DNA of 64,000 nucleotides from Streptomyces chattanoogensis (GTDB taxonomy: Bacteria > Actinomycetota > Actinomycetes > Streptomycetales > Streptomycetaceae), in NCBI RefSeq assembly GCF_001294335.1, contig NZ_LGKG01000196.1:346349-410348 (forward strand), read 5' to 3'. Positions 50,785 through 59,232 of this stretch are shown piece by piece (position 1 is the first letter of the stretch; each line of letters opens with the position of its first letter). The position numbers and the translations under genes are program-made. The notes below the pieces were generated by a model. That model did no database searches and had not been told where the DNA came from. It saw only the letters and a program-made list of their open reading frames with translations.

Positions 50785-53360
50785 GGCTGCCCCAATTCCC
50801 GCGGCGCGGTCCCGCGCCCGAACTCGTAGGCCATGGAGGTGTCGTATCCGCCGCACATGCCGAATGCGAGGTAGTCGCCCTCCCGGACGTCGGTGAGGTC
50901 CAGCCGGACCGACAGCACGTCGTGTTCCATGCAGGACCTGCCCAGAATCCAGCTCCAGCCGGGGCGCAGCGGTTCCCAGCGGGAGCCGTCGAACCTGGCC
51001 ACGGGATGTGGATGGAAGGGCGCCTCGGGCATATCGCCTTCGGCCGCGTCGACGACGATGTCATAGCCGCGGTGCGATGCCCGGCGCGCCAGAACCTGTG
51101 TCACCACCGCGGCCGACGGCTGGGTGAGGAGCTTGCCCGGCTCCATCACCAGCAGCGGATCGCCGTCGCGGGCGGCGGCGGGACCGTTCGCGCGCACATA
51201 GTCCAGCGAGGCGCGCAGATACGACAGGTCGTCGACATGCCAGCCGCCGCCGATGTCCAGTACGGCCGGTGGCCCGCCCAGCAGGTCCGCCAGGGGATCG
51301 GCCGCACTGAGCGCCGCCACGCATTCGCGCTCCCAGCGCGGTGCGCCCAGGACGCTCTGGGCGAAGTGGAAGTGCATCCCCCATCCGGCTCCGAGGCGAT
51401 CGGCGAGGGTGCCGAGCAGCCGGGCCGCCTCCACCATGGTGTCGCGCTCGTGCAGCGGGACGCCGAAGCGGCTGATGAGCCCGGTGGGCGCGACACGCAC
51501 CCCGACGACCTCGGCTTCCAGCTGGAAGCCGTTGTCCAGAAGGTCACCGAGCCTGCTCAGTTCCGCCAGGGAGTCGGCGAAGAAGGCGAAGCAGCGGACG
51601 CGGTCGGTGGCGGGCCACCATTTCGCGGGCCCGTTGAGGATCGCGCGTTCCGGCGCCATGCCGTGCCGCTCGGCCGCTTCGAGCTCGGCCAGGCTGATCG
51701 CCTCGGCGGCCAGACCGAGCCGCGCGGCCTCACGCAGGACGGCGGGCTGCGGGCAGGTCTTCACGCTGTGCGCGAGGAGCACCCGGCCGATCCCCTCCAC
51801 TTCCTGCCGCAGGGCCTGGACCCGCTCGGTGAAAAGGGGAAGGAGGACCTGCCGGTACGGAGTGGCCGCGTTCCCCGGGGGGTCGAGCAGCCTCTCGAAG
51901 CCTTCGGTGTGCGCGGCCGGTTCCTTTGTCCGGGTGGCCGGCCGTTCCGCAGGTGCGGGCCGTCCTTCCACGCGCCCGGCCGGCATCCCGTTGTGTGCGG
52001 GCGCCCCCACCGCCCCCGCGCATTCGGCCGTTTCCACCGATTCCGCGAAATCCGCCGTTTCTCCTGCTCCCGCGTATTCGGCAGCCACGCCGATCCGTGC
52101 GGCGGATCCCGGGTTCGGGTGGCTCTCGACCGGCTCGTCGGCGTCCTCGGGCGGGAGCAGGCGCCGTTGGCCCAGCGACGGCATTCCCGAATGCCGCTTG
52201 TCGCCCGGACGGGAGATTCCGCCGGCGACCCAGGCGATGGGGGTGATGCCCAGGGCCGGGTGGACCGGGATCTCCTCCACCACGCGGGTGAAACCCGGCG
52301 TGAGCCGTCTGCCGCGGTCGGCGGGCCGTCCCGCGACCAGGGCGGCGGGCAGGTTGGCGCCGCACACCGAGGTGCCGTGGATCCAGGCGGGGAAGCGCGG
52401 ATTGATCTCCATGAGCGTCAGTTCGCCGCTCCAGCTGCGGATGAGCTCCAGTTCGCCGGCGCCGGTCCACCCGGCGTCGGCGACCAGGTCCGCCAGCCGC
52501 TCGCGCATGGCCTCGTCCAGCTCGGCGACCTCGCCGGCCCAGGTCTTGCCCTCGGTCGTGACCATCGCCTTGGTGATGAAGACCGCGTCGAGCAGCCGGC
52601 CGTCCAGACCGCAGAACGCGATGCTGCACTCCTGGCCGGCCACATGCGCTTCCAGATGCCAGCTGCCGCCCCACGTCCGCTGGACCACATCGCCCAGGGC
52701 CAGCGCGGCCCCGGCGGTGTAGGCGCGGTGTGCGTCGTAGTGCTGGCCCTTGACCCACACCCCGTACGGGGACCGGCGGATGAACCGGTCGATGGCCTCC
52801 CAGCTGGTGTCGGTCTCGTACTCCGCGGCGCGCAGGCCGAGCCGTTCCGCCGCTTCGACCGGAGGTTTGCCCACCAGCTCCAGTGCGGCCTTCGAGGGCC
52901 CCAGGATCCGGTCATGGGAGCCGAGCTCCCGTGCCAGCAGCCGGACTTCCAGATCCAGACAGGGGATCAGGACCGCGTCCTCGGGCTCCAGAAGGCGGTC
53001 CATCTGCTCGATCCACGTGGGGAGGTGCGCCTCGCGCCATGCGGGGAGACAGACCAGGTCGTCGAGAAGCTCCGAGTGCAGGCCCGAACTCTCCCGCGAA
53101 TAGTCCAGCCCGACGATCCGGAGTCCGGGCCGGGCGAGACGCAGGGAACGGGCGACGCTCAGGCCCGGCGAGGGGTTCGGGCCACTGTGCATACCGCTGA
53201 CGAAGACCGTGCCGACCTCCGTCCCGGGACCCCCGGCGCTCGCGGCGTTCTCCGGGCGCGGGGTGCTCCCCTGTGGTGCCTCAGGCCTGGTGACATCCCT
53301 GCTCGCGCCCGCCGGCTCGCGTCCGTTGTGCTCTGTTTGAAGCCCCATGCCGAACATCAT
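50781..53360 (-). CDS. ATP-grasp / PLP-dependent decarboxylase fusion enzyme
   Basis: An 859-residue two-domain enzyme. Residues about 65-410 are an ATP-grasp ligase (IPCLDLEVRLLARELGSHD, GVWVKGQHYDAHRAY with ATP-binding lysine, GELTLMEINPRFPAW with the metal ligands). A low-complexity linker of about 80 residues follows. Residues about 480-855 are an alanine-racemase-fold decarboxylase (ornithine/diaminopimelate type): PLP lysine in LLAHSVKTCPQPAVL, AVLDIGGGWHVDD, LLVMEPGKLLTQPSA, the GRSCMEHDVL active-site segment, and CGGYDTSMAYEFGRG. No clear ribosome site is seen; ATG 53360 is used, and ATG 53348 is possible. It is overlapped by a transglutaminase-like gene. It may ligate and decarboxylate an amino acid. 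Confidence 0.85.
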   Translation of the reverse strand: MMFGMGLQTEHNGREPAGASRDVTRPEAPQGSTPRPENAASAGGPGTEVGTVFVSGMHSGPNPSPGLSVARSLRLARPGLRIVGLDYSRESSGLHSELLDDLVCLPAWREAHLPTWIEQMDRLLEPEDAVLIPCLDLEVRLLARELGSHDRILGPSKAALELVGKPPVEAAERLGLRAAEYETDTSWEAIDRFIRRSPYGVWVKGQHYDAHRAYTAGAALALGDVVQRTWGGSWHLEAHVAGQECSIAFCGLDGRLLDAVFITKAMVTTEGKTWAGEVAELDEAMRERLADLVADAGWTGAGELELIRSWSGELTLMEINPRFPAWIHGTSVCGANLPAALVAGRPADRGRRLTPGFTRVVEEIPVHPALGITPIAWVAGGISRPGDKRHSGMPSLGQRRLLPPEDADEPVESHPNPGSAARIGVAAEYAGAGETADFAESVETAECAGAVGAPAHNGMPAGRVEGRPAPAERPATRTKEPAAHTEGFERLLDPPGNAATPYRQVLLPLFTERVQALRQEVEGIGRVLLAHSVKTCPQPAVLREAARLGLAAEAISLAELEAAERHGMAPERAILNGPAKWWPATDRVRCFAFFADSLAELSRLGDLLDNGFQLEAEVVGVRVAPTGLISRFGVPLHERDTMVEAARLLGTLADRLGAGWGMHFHFAQSVLGAPRWERECVAALSAADPLADLLGGPPAVLDIGGGWHVDDLSYLRASLDYVRANGPAAARDGDPLLVMEPGKLLTQPSAAVVTQVLARRASHRGYDIVVDAAEGDMPEAPFHPHPVARFDGSRWEPLRPGWSWILGRSCMEHDVLSVRLDLTDVREGDYLAFGMCGGYDTSMAYEFGRGTAPRELGQP

Positions 53361-53544
53361 CAGCAGAGCTTTCGCCGCGCGCACCCGGTGACGGCCGCCA
53401 GGGTGAGGCGCCGCGACGGCCCGCCGGCCGCGGCCGCGGAGTGCGGGCCGCCGGGGGCCGTCGACGGCGGGGCGGTCCGCATCCGCCCGGAACCGTAGTG
53501 CCGGACGCGGGATCAACCCGGTCCGGCCGTCCGCCGTTCGCTCC

Positions 53545-53892
53545 TCAGATCCCGAAGTGCGGCAGCTTGATGTGCTGGGGCAGCCGGACCGTGTTGGAGC
53601 AGTGCACGATCGGGCCGGCCTTCGTGGCCCCGCTGCCCAGGAAGCCGAGTTCGGGCCACAGCACGCGGTCGCGGGCGACCGTCGAGCAGCTCTTCCGCTG
53701 CTTGATGATGATCTTGCCGTCCTTGCTCCGGTGGACGGCCTGGCCCTTGTAGACGCAGGTGCGGTCGCCCGACGCGGCGCGGGTGCAGTCGCCCGAGGAG
53801 TCTCCGGCATACGCCTGGGTGGCACCGGCGCAGGTCACGGCGGCGGCGCCCAGGAGCGCCGAGACGGCTGCGATCTTCTTACGACTGAACAT
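53545..53892 (-). CDS. MFSRKK-type small secreted protein 2
   Basis: A 115-residue exported protein, paralogue of 42508-42906. The signal peptide MFSRKKIAAVSALLGAAAV matches at almost every position, with cleavage after AYA near residue 29. The mature part has four cysteines at corresponding places (GDCTRAA, TCVYKGQ, KSCSTVAR, HCSNTVRL). It lacks the Pro/Ala tail and instead ends LPQHIKLPHFGI. It starts at ATG 53892 with AAAGGAAC upstream, as in the paralogue. It follows a CRSHD-domain gene on the same strand, repeating the arrangement seen at 42 kb in inverted orientation. Confidence 0.8.
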   Translation of the reverse strand: MFSRKKIAAVSALLGAAAVTCAGATQAYAGDSSGDCTRAASGDRTCVYKGQAVHRSKDGKIIIKQRKSCSTVARDRVLWPELGFLGSGATKAGPIVHCSNTVRLPQHIKLPHFGI

Positions 53893-53975
53893 GTGCGGCG
53901 TTCCTTTGCGATCGATGCCCGGGCGCGGTCACCGCGTACCGGTGTGCGCCCGGGCCCTGAAGAGGATCGGAAAAC

Positions 53976-54015
53976 GGGCCCCGGCGCCGGGCCTGTGGCT
54001 CGGACGCCGGGACCC
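53976..54015 (-). terminator. GAGCCACAGGCC-loop terminator, copy 5
   Basis: GGGCCCCGGCG on the left pairs with CGCCGGGACCC on the right (bulged), loop CCGGGCCTGTGGCTCGGA; on the minus strand the loop reads GAGCCACAGGCC. It follows the chimeric gene by 40 bp. AAAA at 53971-53974 supplies the T-run. Confidence 0.78.
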
Positions 54016-54055
54016 CTTTCACTGGTTTTCTGGAGGGTCTGCCTGCCGAGGGCGA

Positions 54056-54622
54056 TTACTTGGCGAGGGCGGTGTTGTTGCAGCCCAGGCTCGAGCCCTG
54101 CCTGGTGCTCTGCTTGCCCGGGTGGCCCTCACCGTTGAGCGCGTTGCCCAGCACACCGTTGAGGAGCCCGACCTGGCCGAGGATGTTGACGTTCAGGTCG
54201 TGCGTGCGGCACGAGGTGCTCTGCTTGATCTTGGTTTCCTTGCCCTTTTCCTTTCCCGGCCACGACTGGGGGGCGGGCTGCTGCGGCGCGGGCGCCTGCG
54301 GGGCGTAGACCTGCGGCGCGGGCTGCTGCGGGGCAGGCTGCGGCGCGGGGGCCTGAGGGGCGTAGTACTGGGGGGCGGGCTGCTGCGGCGCGGGGGCCTG
54401 AGGGGCGTAGTACTGCGGGGCGGGCTGCTGCGGGGCCATCTCGTGGTGCGGGTAGGCACCCTGCGCACTGGCCCCCGCAGCGGACTGCGAAGTGGCCCAT
54501 GCAGTGACCTGCGGGCCGCCACCCTGGTACCCGTAGCCGTCGGCGAAGCTGACGCCGGCGCCGATGGTCGACAGCGCACCGGCCGCTGCGACGACGATCA
54601 CGACGTTGTGAAGTTTGCGCAT
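54056..54622 (-). CDS. Chimeric secreted protein: rodlin-type leader, PQ repeats, CRSHD domain
   Basis: A 188-residue exported protein joining two families of this region. The signal peptide RKLHNVVIVVAAAGALSTIG and the leader DNA are of the rodlin type. Residues about 35-130 carry QVTAWATSQSAAGASAQGAY and repeated PQQPAPQYYAPQAPAP units with several Tyr. The C-terminal 55 residues are a complete CRSHD domain: STSCRTHDLNVNILGQVGLL, NGVLGNALNGEG, KQSTRQGSSLGCNNTALAK. The gene ends with the CRSHD-type terminator. It starts at ATG 54622. The natural reading is a recombination between a rodlin-like gene and a CRSHD gene, and it links the two groups functionally. Confidence 0.82.
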   Translation of the reverse strand: MRKLHNVVIVVAAAGALSTIGAGVSFADGYGYQGGGPQVTAWATSQSAAGASAQGAYPHHEMAPQQPAPQYYAPQAPAPQQPAPQYYAPQAPAPQPAPQQPAPQVYAPQAPAPQQPAPQSWPGKEKGKETKIKQSTSCRTHDLNVNILGQVGLLNGVLGNALNGEGHPGKQSTRQGSSLGCNNTALAK

Positions 54623-54651
54623 GGAACCTTTGACCCTTCATTACATGTACA
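54623..54651 (-). promoter_or_regulatory. Rodlin-type leader, copy 4
   Basis: TGTACATGTAATGAAGGGTC then AAAGGTTCC before ATG 54622. Upstream, 54660-54710 holds TGACTACTGA and TATCAGTAGTC (minus strand), an inverted repeat in an AT-rich stretch that is the probable promoter. Confidence 0.6.
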
Positions 54652-54885
54652 CGGAGACCTGCGAGACTACTGATAGTAAGGATATACACACCGTCAGTAG
54701 TCAATGCGGGATTTCACCCCCTTGTGCACTTTGTGTCGACCTCTGCACCTTTTCGGCGTCGGCGGCATGGAATGCGGAAGGGAAATAGGAAAATAGGAAA
54801 TCGGGTGGCGATGCGGCCCGCCCGGTGCGAGCCCGGACCGGATAAAAGCCGCTGACGACTCACATGACACTCCCTCGGACAAACC

Positions 54886-54957
54886 TTCCTCCGAGAGGGA
54901 AACGAGAATTCCCCCTGGTCGGGTCACGGGACCCAGCGCGCGGTCACCCGTTTGCCC
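54886..54957 (-). promoter_or_regulatory. Conserved far-upstream block C
   Basis: The third copy of the 70-bp block, 264 bp before ATG 54622, sharing CCCCTGGTCGGGTCACGGG and CGGTCACCCGTTTGCC. The rest of 54652-55205 shows no gene; the end towards 55205 belongs to the next gene on the plus strand. Confidence 0.6.
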
Positions 54958-55205
54958 ACCGGTGCCCCACTGCGGGGCAGCCGCTCGCCCCAGGCGCTCT
55001 GCACCAACTCATCGCCGTATAAGGCAACTTGACGCGTGAGCCGGTGGCGCTTCGGCCGTGGGGCCCGCGGGTCCGTATGCCCCGGTGCCGGACCTTCCCG
55101 TCAGCCGTACGCCGGGGGTACGCGGCCGCCCCGACCGGTCCGCGGATATCGTGACGGGCCGGAGAGACGGCGCCGGCGCGGCGGGCCGGGTGACGAGGGG
55201 GTGCG

Positions 55206-56982
55206 GTGGGCGAGCGGCGGGACGGCTGGATACGGGTTCCCGTCGGGGCCGAGGCGGGGCGGTGGGACACCCGGGGACGCTGCCTGCGCGTGCTGTTCGT
55301 CGTGCACAACGTGACCTCCGCGACCCGGCTGCTGGACGTACTGCCGCTGTTCCGGGACGACCTGCGGGTGCAGATGCTGGCGACCTGTACGGAATCGTCG
55401 CCGTTCCAGGCCGGGGTGGCGGAGCTGCTGGCCGGGGTCGGCGTACCGGTGCTGCCGTGGTCGCAGGCGCTGCAGACGCCGGTGGACCTGGCGGTCTCGG
55501 CGAGTTTCGGAGGCCAACTGCACCGCATCCAAGGGGAGTTGGCGGTCCTTTCCCATGGCGTTGGATACAATAAGACGCTGGCCACGCCGGGAGCCGGGAG
55601 CCGGGAGCCGGGAGCCGGGAGCCGGGAGCCGGGAGCCGGGTCCGGACGGTGCGCCGGTGTTCGGGATGTCGGAGGAGTGGCTGCTCGCGGACGACGGCTC
55701 CCCCGTCGCGCAGGCGATGGTCCTCTCCCACCCCGAACAGCTGGCGCGTCTGCGTACCGCCTGCCCCCGCGCCGTCCCCACGGCCGTACTCGCCGGGGAC
55801 CCCTGCTTCGACCGGATGCTGGCCGCCCTCCCGCACCGCGACCGCTTCCGCCGGGCGCTCGGCGTCCGCGACGGCCAGCGGCTGCTGATCCTCAACTCCA
55901 CCTGGAATCCGGAGTCGCTCTTCGGTGACGGCGGCGCCGAGGACCTGCTCCCCTCCCTCCTCCCCCGCCTGACCGGCGAACTCGCCGCGGACGACTACCG
56001 CCTCGCGGCCGTACTGCACCCCAACATCTGGCACGGACACGGCCCCGGCCAGATCAGGGCCTGGCTGCACCGCGCGCGGCGCGGCGGCCTGACCCTGCTG
56101 GACCCGCTGGAGGGCTGGCGGCAGGCGCTGATCGCCGCCGACGCGGTCATCGGGGACCACGGCTCGGTGACGTACTACGCCGCCGCCCTGGGCACCCCCG
56201 TCCTCCTGGGCGCCGCACCGCTGGCCGGGCTCGACCCGCACTCCCCGGTGGCCGGCTTCGTCCGTACGGCCCCCCGCCTCGACCCCCACGCCCCGCTGCC
56301 GCACCAGATCGAGACGCTGATCGCCGGGCACCGCCCCCTCCCGGGCCCCGCGGAGCTGACCACATCCGTACCCGGCAAATCCGCGGCACTGCTGCGGGAG
56401 TTGTTCTACGGCCTCATCGGGATACCCGAACCCGTCGAACCCGCGACGCTCGACCCGCTGCCCCTTCCGCCGTACGAACCGCCGCTGCGCACCGCTCCGA
56501 TGCGGGTGCTGACCCGGCCGGTGGAGGGCGGCGGTATCGCGGTACGGCGGTTCGCCGAGCCCGCCTACGAGCCGGCCGGGGACGCGACGCAGACGGGGGG
56601 CGGGGCGGCCCATCTGGCCGTGCACGAGGACCAGGCCGAGCACGACGCGGTGGCACCGGCCGATGTGATCTTCCGCTACGGGGCGGCGGACGATCCCCGG
56701 CTGGGCCCGCCGGACAGGTGGGGCGCGGAGGTCCTGGCGCGGTGGCCGAACTGCGCGCTCGCGGCGTACATCACGGCCCCCGACGCCTGCACCGTACGCA
56801 CCCGGGCGGGTGCGGTGCTGCGGATCGCCGGCCCGCCGTCCGGTCCCGATCCGGCCGCCTGTGCCTCCGCGCTGTACGCCGCGCTGGCGGGTGGTGCGGC
56901 ACTTGACGACCTGGTGGCGCGCGGGCTGTCCGTACACACCGGCGGCACGGCCCACCGGGTGACGGTCACGCCGCCCGGCTGA
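55206..56982 (+). CDS. GT-B/CDP-glycerol-transferase-like gene, frameshifted at a 7-bp repeat
   Basis: One gene read in two frames. The 5' frame opens at GTG 55206 after GAGGGGG: CLRVLFVVHNVTSATRLLDV, a Rossmann start, through LAVSASFGGQLHRIQGELAV and LSHGVGYNKTLA. It then enters seven GGGAGCC units (55589-55637), runs out of frame and stops at 55928. The 3' frame (open from 55555) continues FGMSEEWLLADDGSPVAQAM, LAVLHPNIWHGHGPGQIR and DAVIGDHGSVTYYAAALGTP to 56982. Six or nine repeats would join the halves into about 590 residues. The fold resembles CDP-glycerol glycerophosphotransferases, so a wall-polymer role is possible. The split may be phase variation, a fixed mutation or an assembly error. 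Confidence 0.75.
55589..55637 (+). repeat. Heptanucleotide repeat (GGGAGCC)x7 inside a coding sequence
   Basis: Seven perfect tandem copies with no interruption, flanked by GCCACGCC and GGGTCCGG. Three units encode GAGSREP in any frame without a stop. Each copy gained or lost shifts the frame by one base. With seven copies the downstream part is out of frame. Confidence 0.97.
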
Positions 56983-57003
56983 CGGTCGCCCTGTCCGGGT
57001 AGG

Positions 57004-59193
57004 TCACGCCGCTTCGCACCGCCGGCGCAACGCCTCCAGGTGGCCGAGGTGGAAGCCCGCCCCCTCGTCCCTGAGCAGGGAGATCGCCTCCTCGAGCGGC
57101 GGGCGTGCGGCGGCCGGATCGCCGGCGTCCAGGTGGGTCTCGGCGAGGTCGGTGAGCGTGCGGGCCGTGTTGTACGCCTCGGCGCTGTCGCGGAAGAAGC
57201 GCAGCGCCCGCGCCAGCCGCTGCCGGGACTCGGCCCAGCGGCCGAGGCCCCGGAGTGCCCGCCCCCGATGGCGCTCCAGCAGCGCGCGGGCACGCGGCAC
57301 ATCGGCGGCCCCCTCACCGTCCTCGCCTATGGCCAGCAGCAGGCCGTCGGCCTCGTCGAAACGCTCGTAGGCATCCTGGAAGCGCCACTGCCGCAGCCTC
57401 AGCAGCCCCAGCGTCTCCACGGCGGTGGCCTGGCCACGGAGATGTCCCGCGCGCTCTTCGGCGCGGGCCGCGGCCAGCAGCTCCGCTTCCGCTTCCTCGT
57501 ACCGGCGCAGCTCCACCAGGGCCAGCGCGAGTTGGGTGTACATCCGGCCGGCCATCCGGCAGGCGGCGGGCGACGCGCTCTCCGTACCGCGGTCGGCGGC
57601 GCGCACGCCGGACCGGAGCGCGGGGAGCAGCTCGTCGTGCCGGCCGGTCTTGAGCTGTACCGACCACAGGGCCTCGCAGAGCTGGACCACGGAGTCACGG
57701 TCCTCGAACTCCTCCGCGGCCCGCACCGCTTCGAGGATCTGGCCGAGCTCGCCGCCGAGCGCGGCCAGCGCCTCGCCCGGGGTGGAATACGGGCCCGGCT
57801 CCAGCCGGTCGTACAGGGGGCCCAGGTGCCAGCGCTGCGGGAGTACAGCGCGGTCGGCACGGACCGCGAAGCGCAGGGCCCAGGCCACGCCGCGCGAGAC
57901 GGCGGCGGAGCAGGCGGCGATGCCGTCCTCGCGCACGGCGGCCGCTTCGGCATGGCGCCGCACGGAGGGGCGGAAGCGGTAGCGGCCCGCGGCTGTGGTC
58001 TCCAGCAGCCGGCGGTCGGCCAACTCTGCCAGCAGCGCTTCGGCTTCCGGTTCGCCGATGCCGGCGATGGCGGCCGCCGAGGCAGCCCCGACGGCGGGCC
58101 ACGGACGCAGCGCCAGCAGCCGGTAGAGGCGCCCGGCGCCCGGCCCCAGCTCCTGGTACGCGTCCTCGGCGGCGTGCCGTACCGGGTCGTCGGCGGGGTC
58201 GGTGGTGGGGGTGTGGGTGGGGTCGCTCGAGGGACGGGTGGCGGGGTCGTTGTCGTACACGGCGGGCTCCTGGTCCGGGCGGGGCGGCTCGGCCAGCCGT
58301 ACGGCGGCCGCGCGCAGGGCGAACGGTGAGCCGGCGCATCTGGCCAGCACCTGTGGCAGTGCGACGCCCGCCGCGGTCAGGGTTTCCTTGTCGGTGAGCA
58401 GGCCCAGCAGAGCGCGGGCGTCGTTGTCGGCCAGCGGCCCGACGGGAACGGGCACCGCGTCCAGCCCGCTCAGCGGCCGCCGGGCCACCACGACCGTGAA
58501 CACCCCTGGCGCCGACGTCAGCAGCGGCTGCACCTGCGCCGCGGACCGGGCGTGATCAAGGACGACAAGCAGCCGGCGGTCACCGATGCTCGTGCGGTAC
58601 AGATCCGCCCGGTCCTCGACCGCCGGCGGAATCCCGTCGTCGGCGAACCCCAGCTGCTGCAGAAGACCGCGCAGTACGGTGCCCTGATCCAGCGCGGCGA
58701 CCGCGGAAGGCCCGCGCAGGTCCATATACAGCTGGCCGTCGGGGAACCGGTCCCCATGCGCACAGCCCCAGTGCACGGCCAGCGCGCTGGTCCCGATCCC
58801 CTCGGGGCCGTGAATCAGCACCACCCGCGGACGCCCGTCGGCCTTCCGTCCCGCCTCACGGTCGATCCGCTTCATCGCGGTCTGACGGTCGGTGAAAAAC
58901 CGTACGGAGCTGGGCAGCCTGCGCGGCACGGCAGCCACGCCCCCGGGCCGGGGAGCGCTGCGCAGCCATGCGTCCAGCGCCCGGGCGTGCACCTGGTCGC
59001 GCCGCGCCCCCTCCACCAACAGCTCCGCCAGCGCCTCACGCTCAGCGCTTCCGACGGGCGCCGCCACCTCTCGCCCGGCTATCCGCCGCGCCAACACCCC
59101 CACCGACTCCCAGGCACGCTTCCCGGCTTCATTGGCCATGGAACCGGCCACCGCCCCAAGAGCCCCCGTCACCATCACGACGAGATCCACCAT
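57004..59193 (-). CDS. STAND NTPase with NB-ARC-like domain and TPR repeats
   Basis: A 729-residue protein of the AfsR/NB-ARC-TPR type without a DNA-binding domain. An N-terminal hydrophobic helix (VDLVVMVTGALGAVAGSM) may tie it to the membrane. The NTPase core, about 130-400, has Walker A VLIHGPEGIGTSALAVHW (GxxGxGT variant), RRLLVVLDHARSAAQVQPL as Walker B, VVVARRPLSGL, and LPQVLARCAGSPFALRAAA. A winged-helix-like part (AEALLAELADRRLLETTAAG) and about 300 residues of TPR helices follow. Start ATG 59193 is 9 nt after AAGGGGGG. An in-frame run of six ATGs lies 40-72 nt further upstream. Such proteins are signal switches; the trigger is unknown. Confidence 0.86.
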   Translation of the reverse strand: MVDLVVMVTGALGAVAGSMANEAGKRAWESVGVLARRIAGREVAAPVGSAEREALAELLVEGARRDQVHARALDAWLRSAPRPGGVAAVPRRLPSSVRFFTDRQTAMKRIDREAGRKADGRPRVVLIHGPEGIGTSALAVHWGCAHGDRFPDGQLYMDLRGPSAVAALDQGTVLRGLLQQLGFADDGIPPAVEDRADLYRTSIGDRRLLVVLDHARSAAQVQPLLTSAPGVFTVVVARRPLSGLDAVPVPVGPLADNDARALLGLLTDKETLTAAGVALPQVLARCAGSPFALRAAAVRLAEPPRPDQEPAVYDNDPATRPSSDPTHTPTTDPADDPVRHAAEDAYQELGPGAGRLYRLLALRPWPAVGAASAAAIAGIGEPEAEALLAELADRRLLETTAAGRYRFRPSVRRHAEAAAVREDGIAACSAAVSRGVAWALRFAVRADRAVLPQRWHLGPLYDRLEPGPYSTPGEALAALGGELGQILEAVRAAEEFEDRDSVVQLCEALWSVQLKTGRHDELLPALRSGVRAADRGTESASPAACRMAGRMYTQLALALVELRRYEEAEAELLAAARAEERAGHLRGQATAVETLGLLRLRQWRFQDAYERFDEADGLLLAIGEDGEGAADVPRARALLERHRGRALRGLGRWAESRQRLARALRFFRDSAEAYNTARTLTDLAETHLDAGDPAAARPPLEEAISLLRDEGAGFHLGHLEALRRRCEAA

Positions 59194-59232
59194 GCCGTCG
59201 GTCCCCCCTTGCACACGAGTGCCCTGCCCCGT

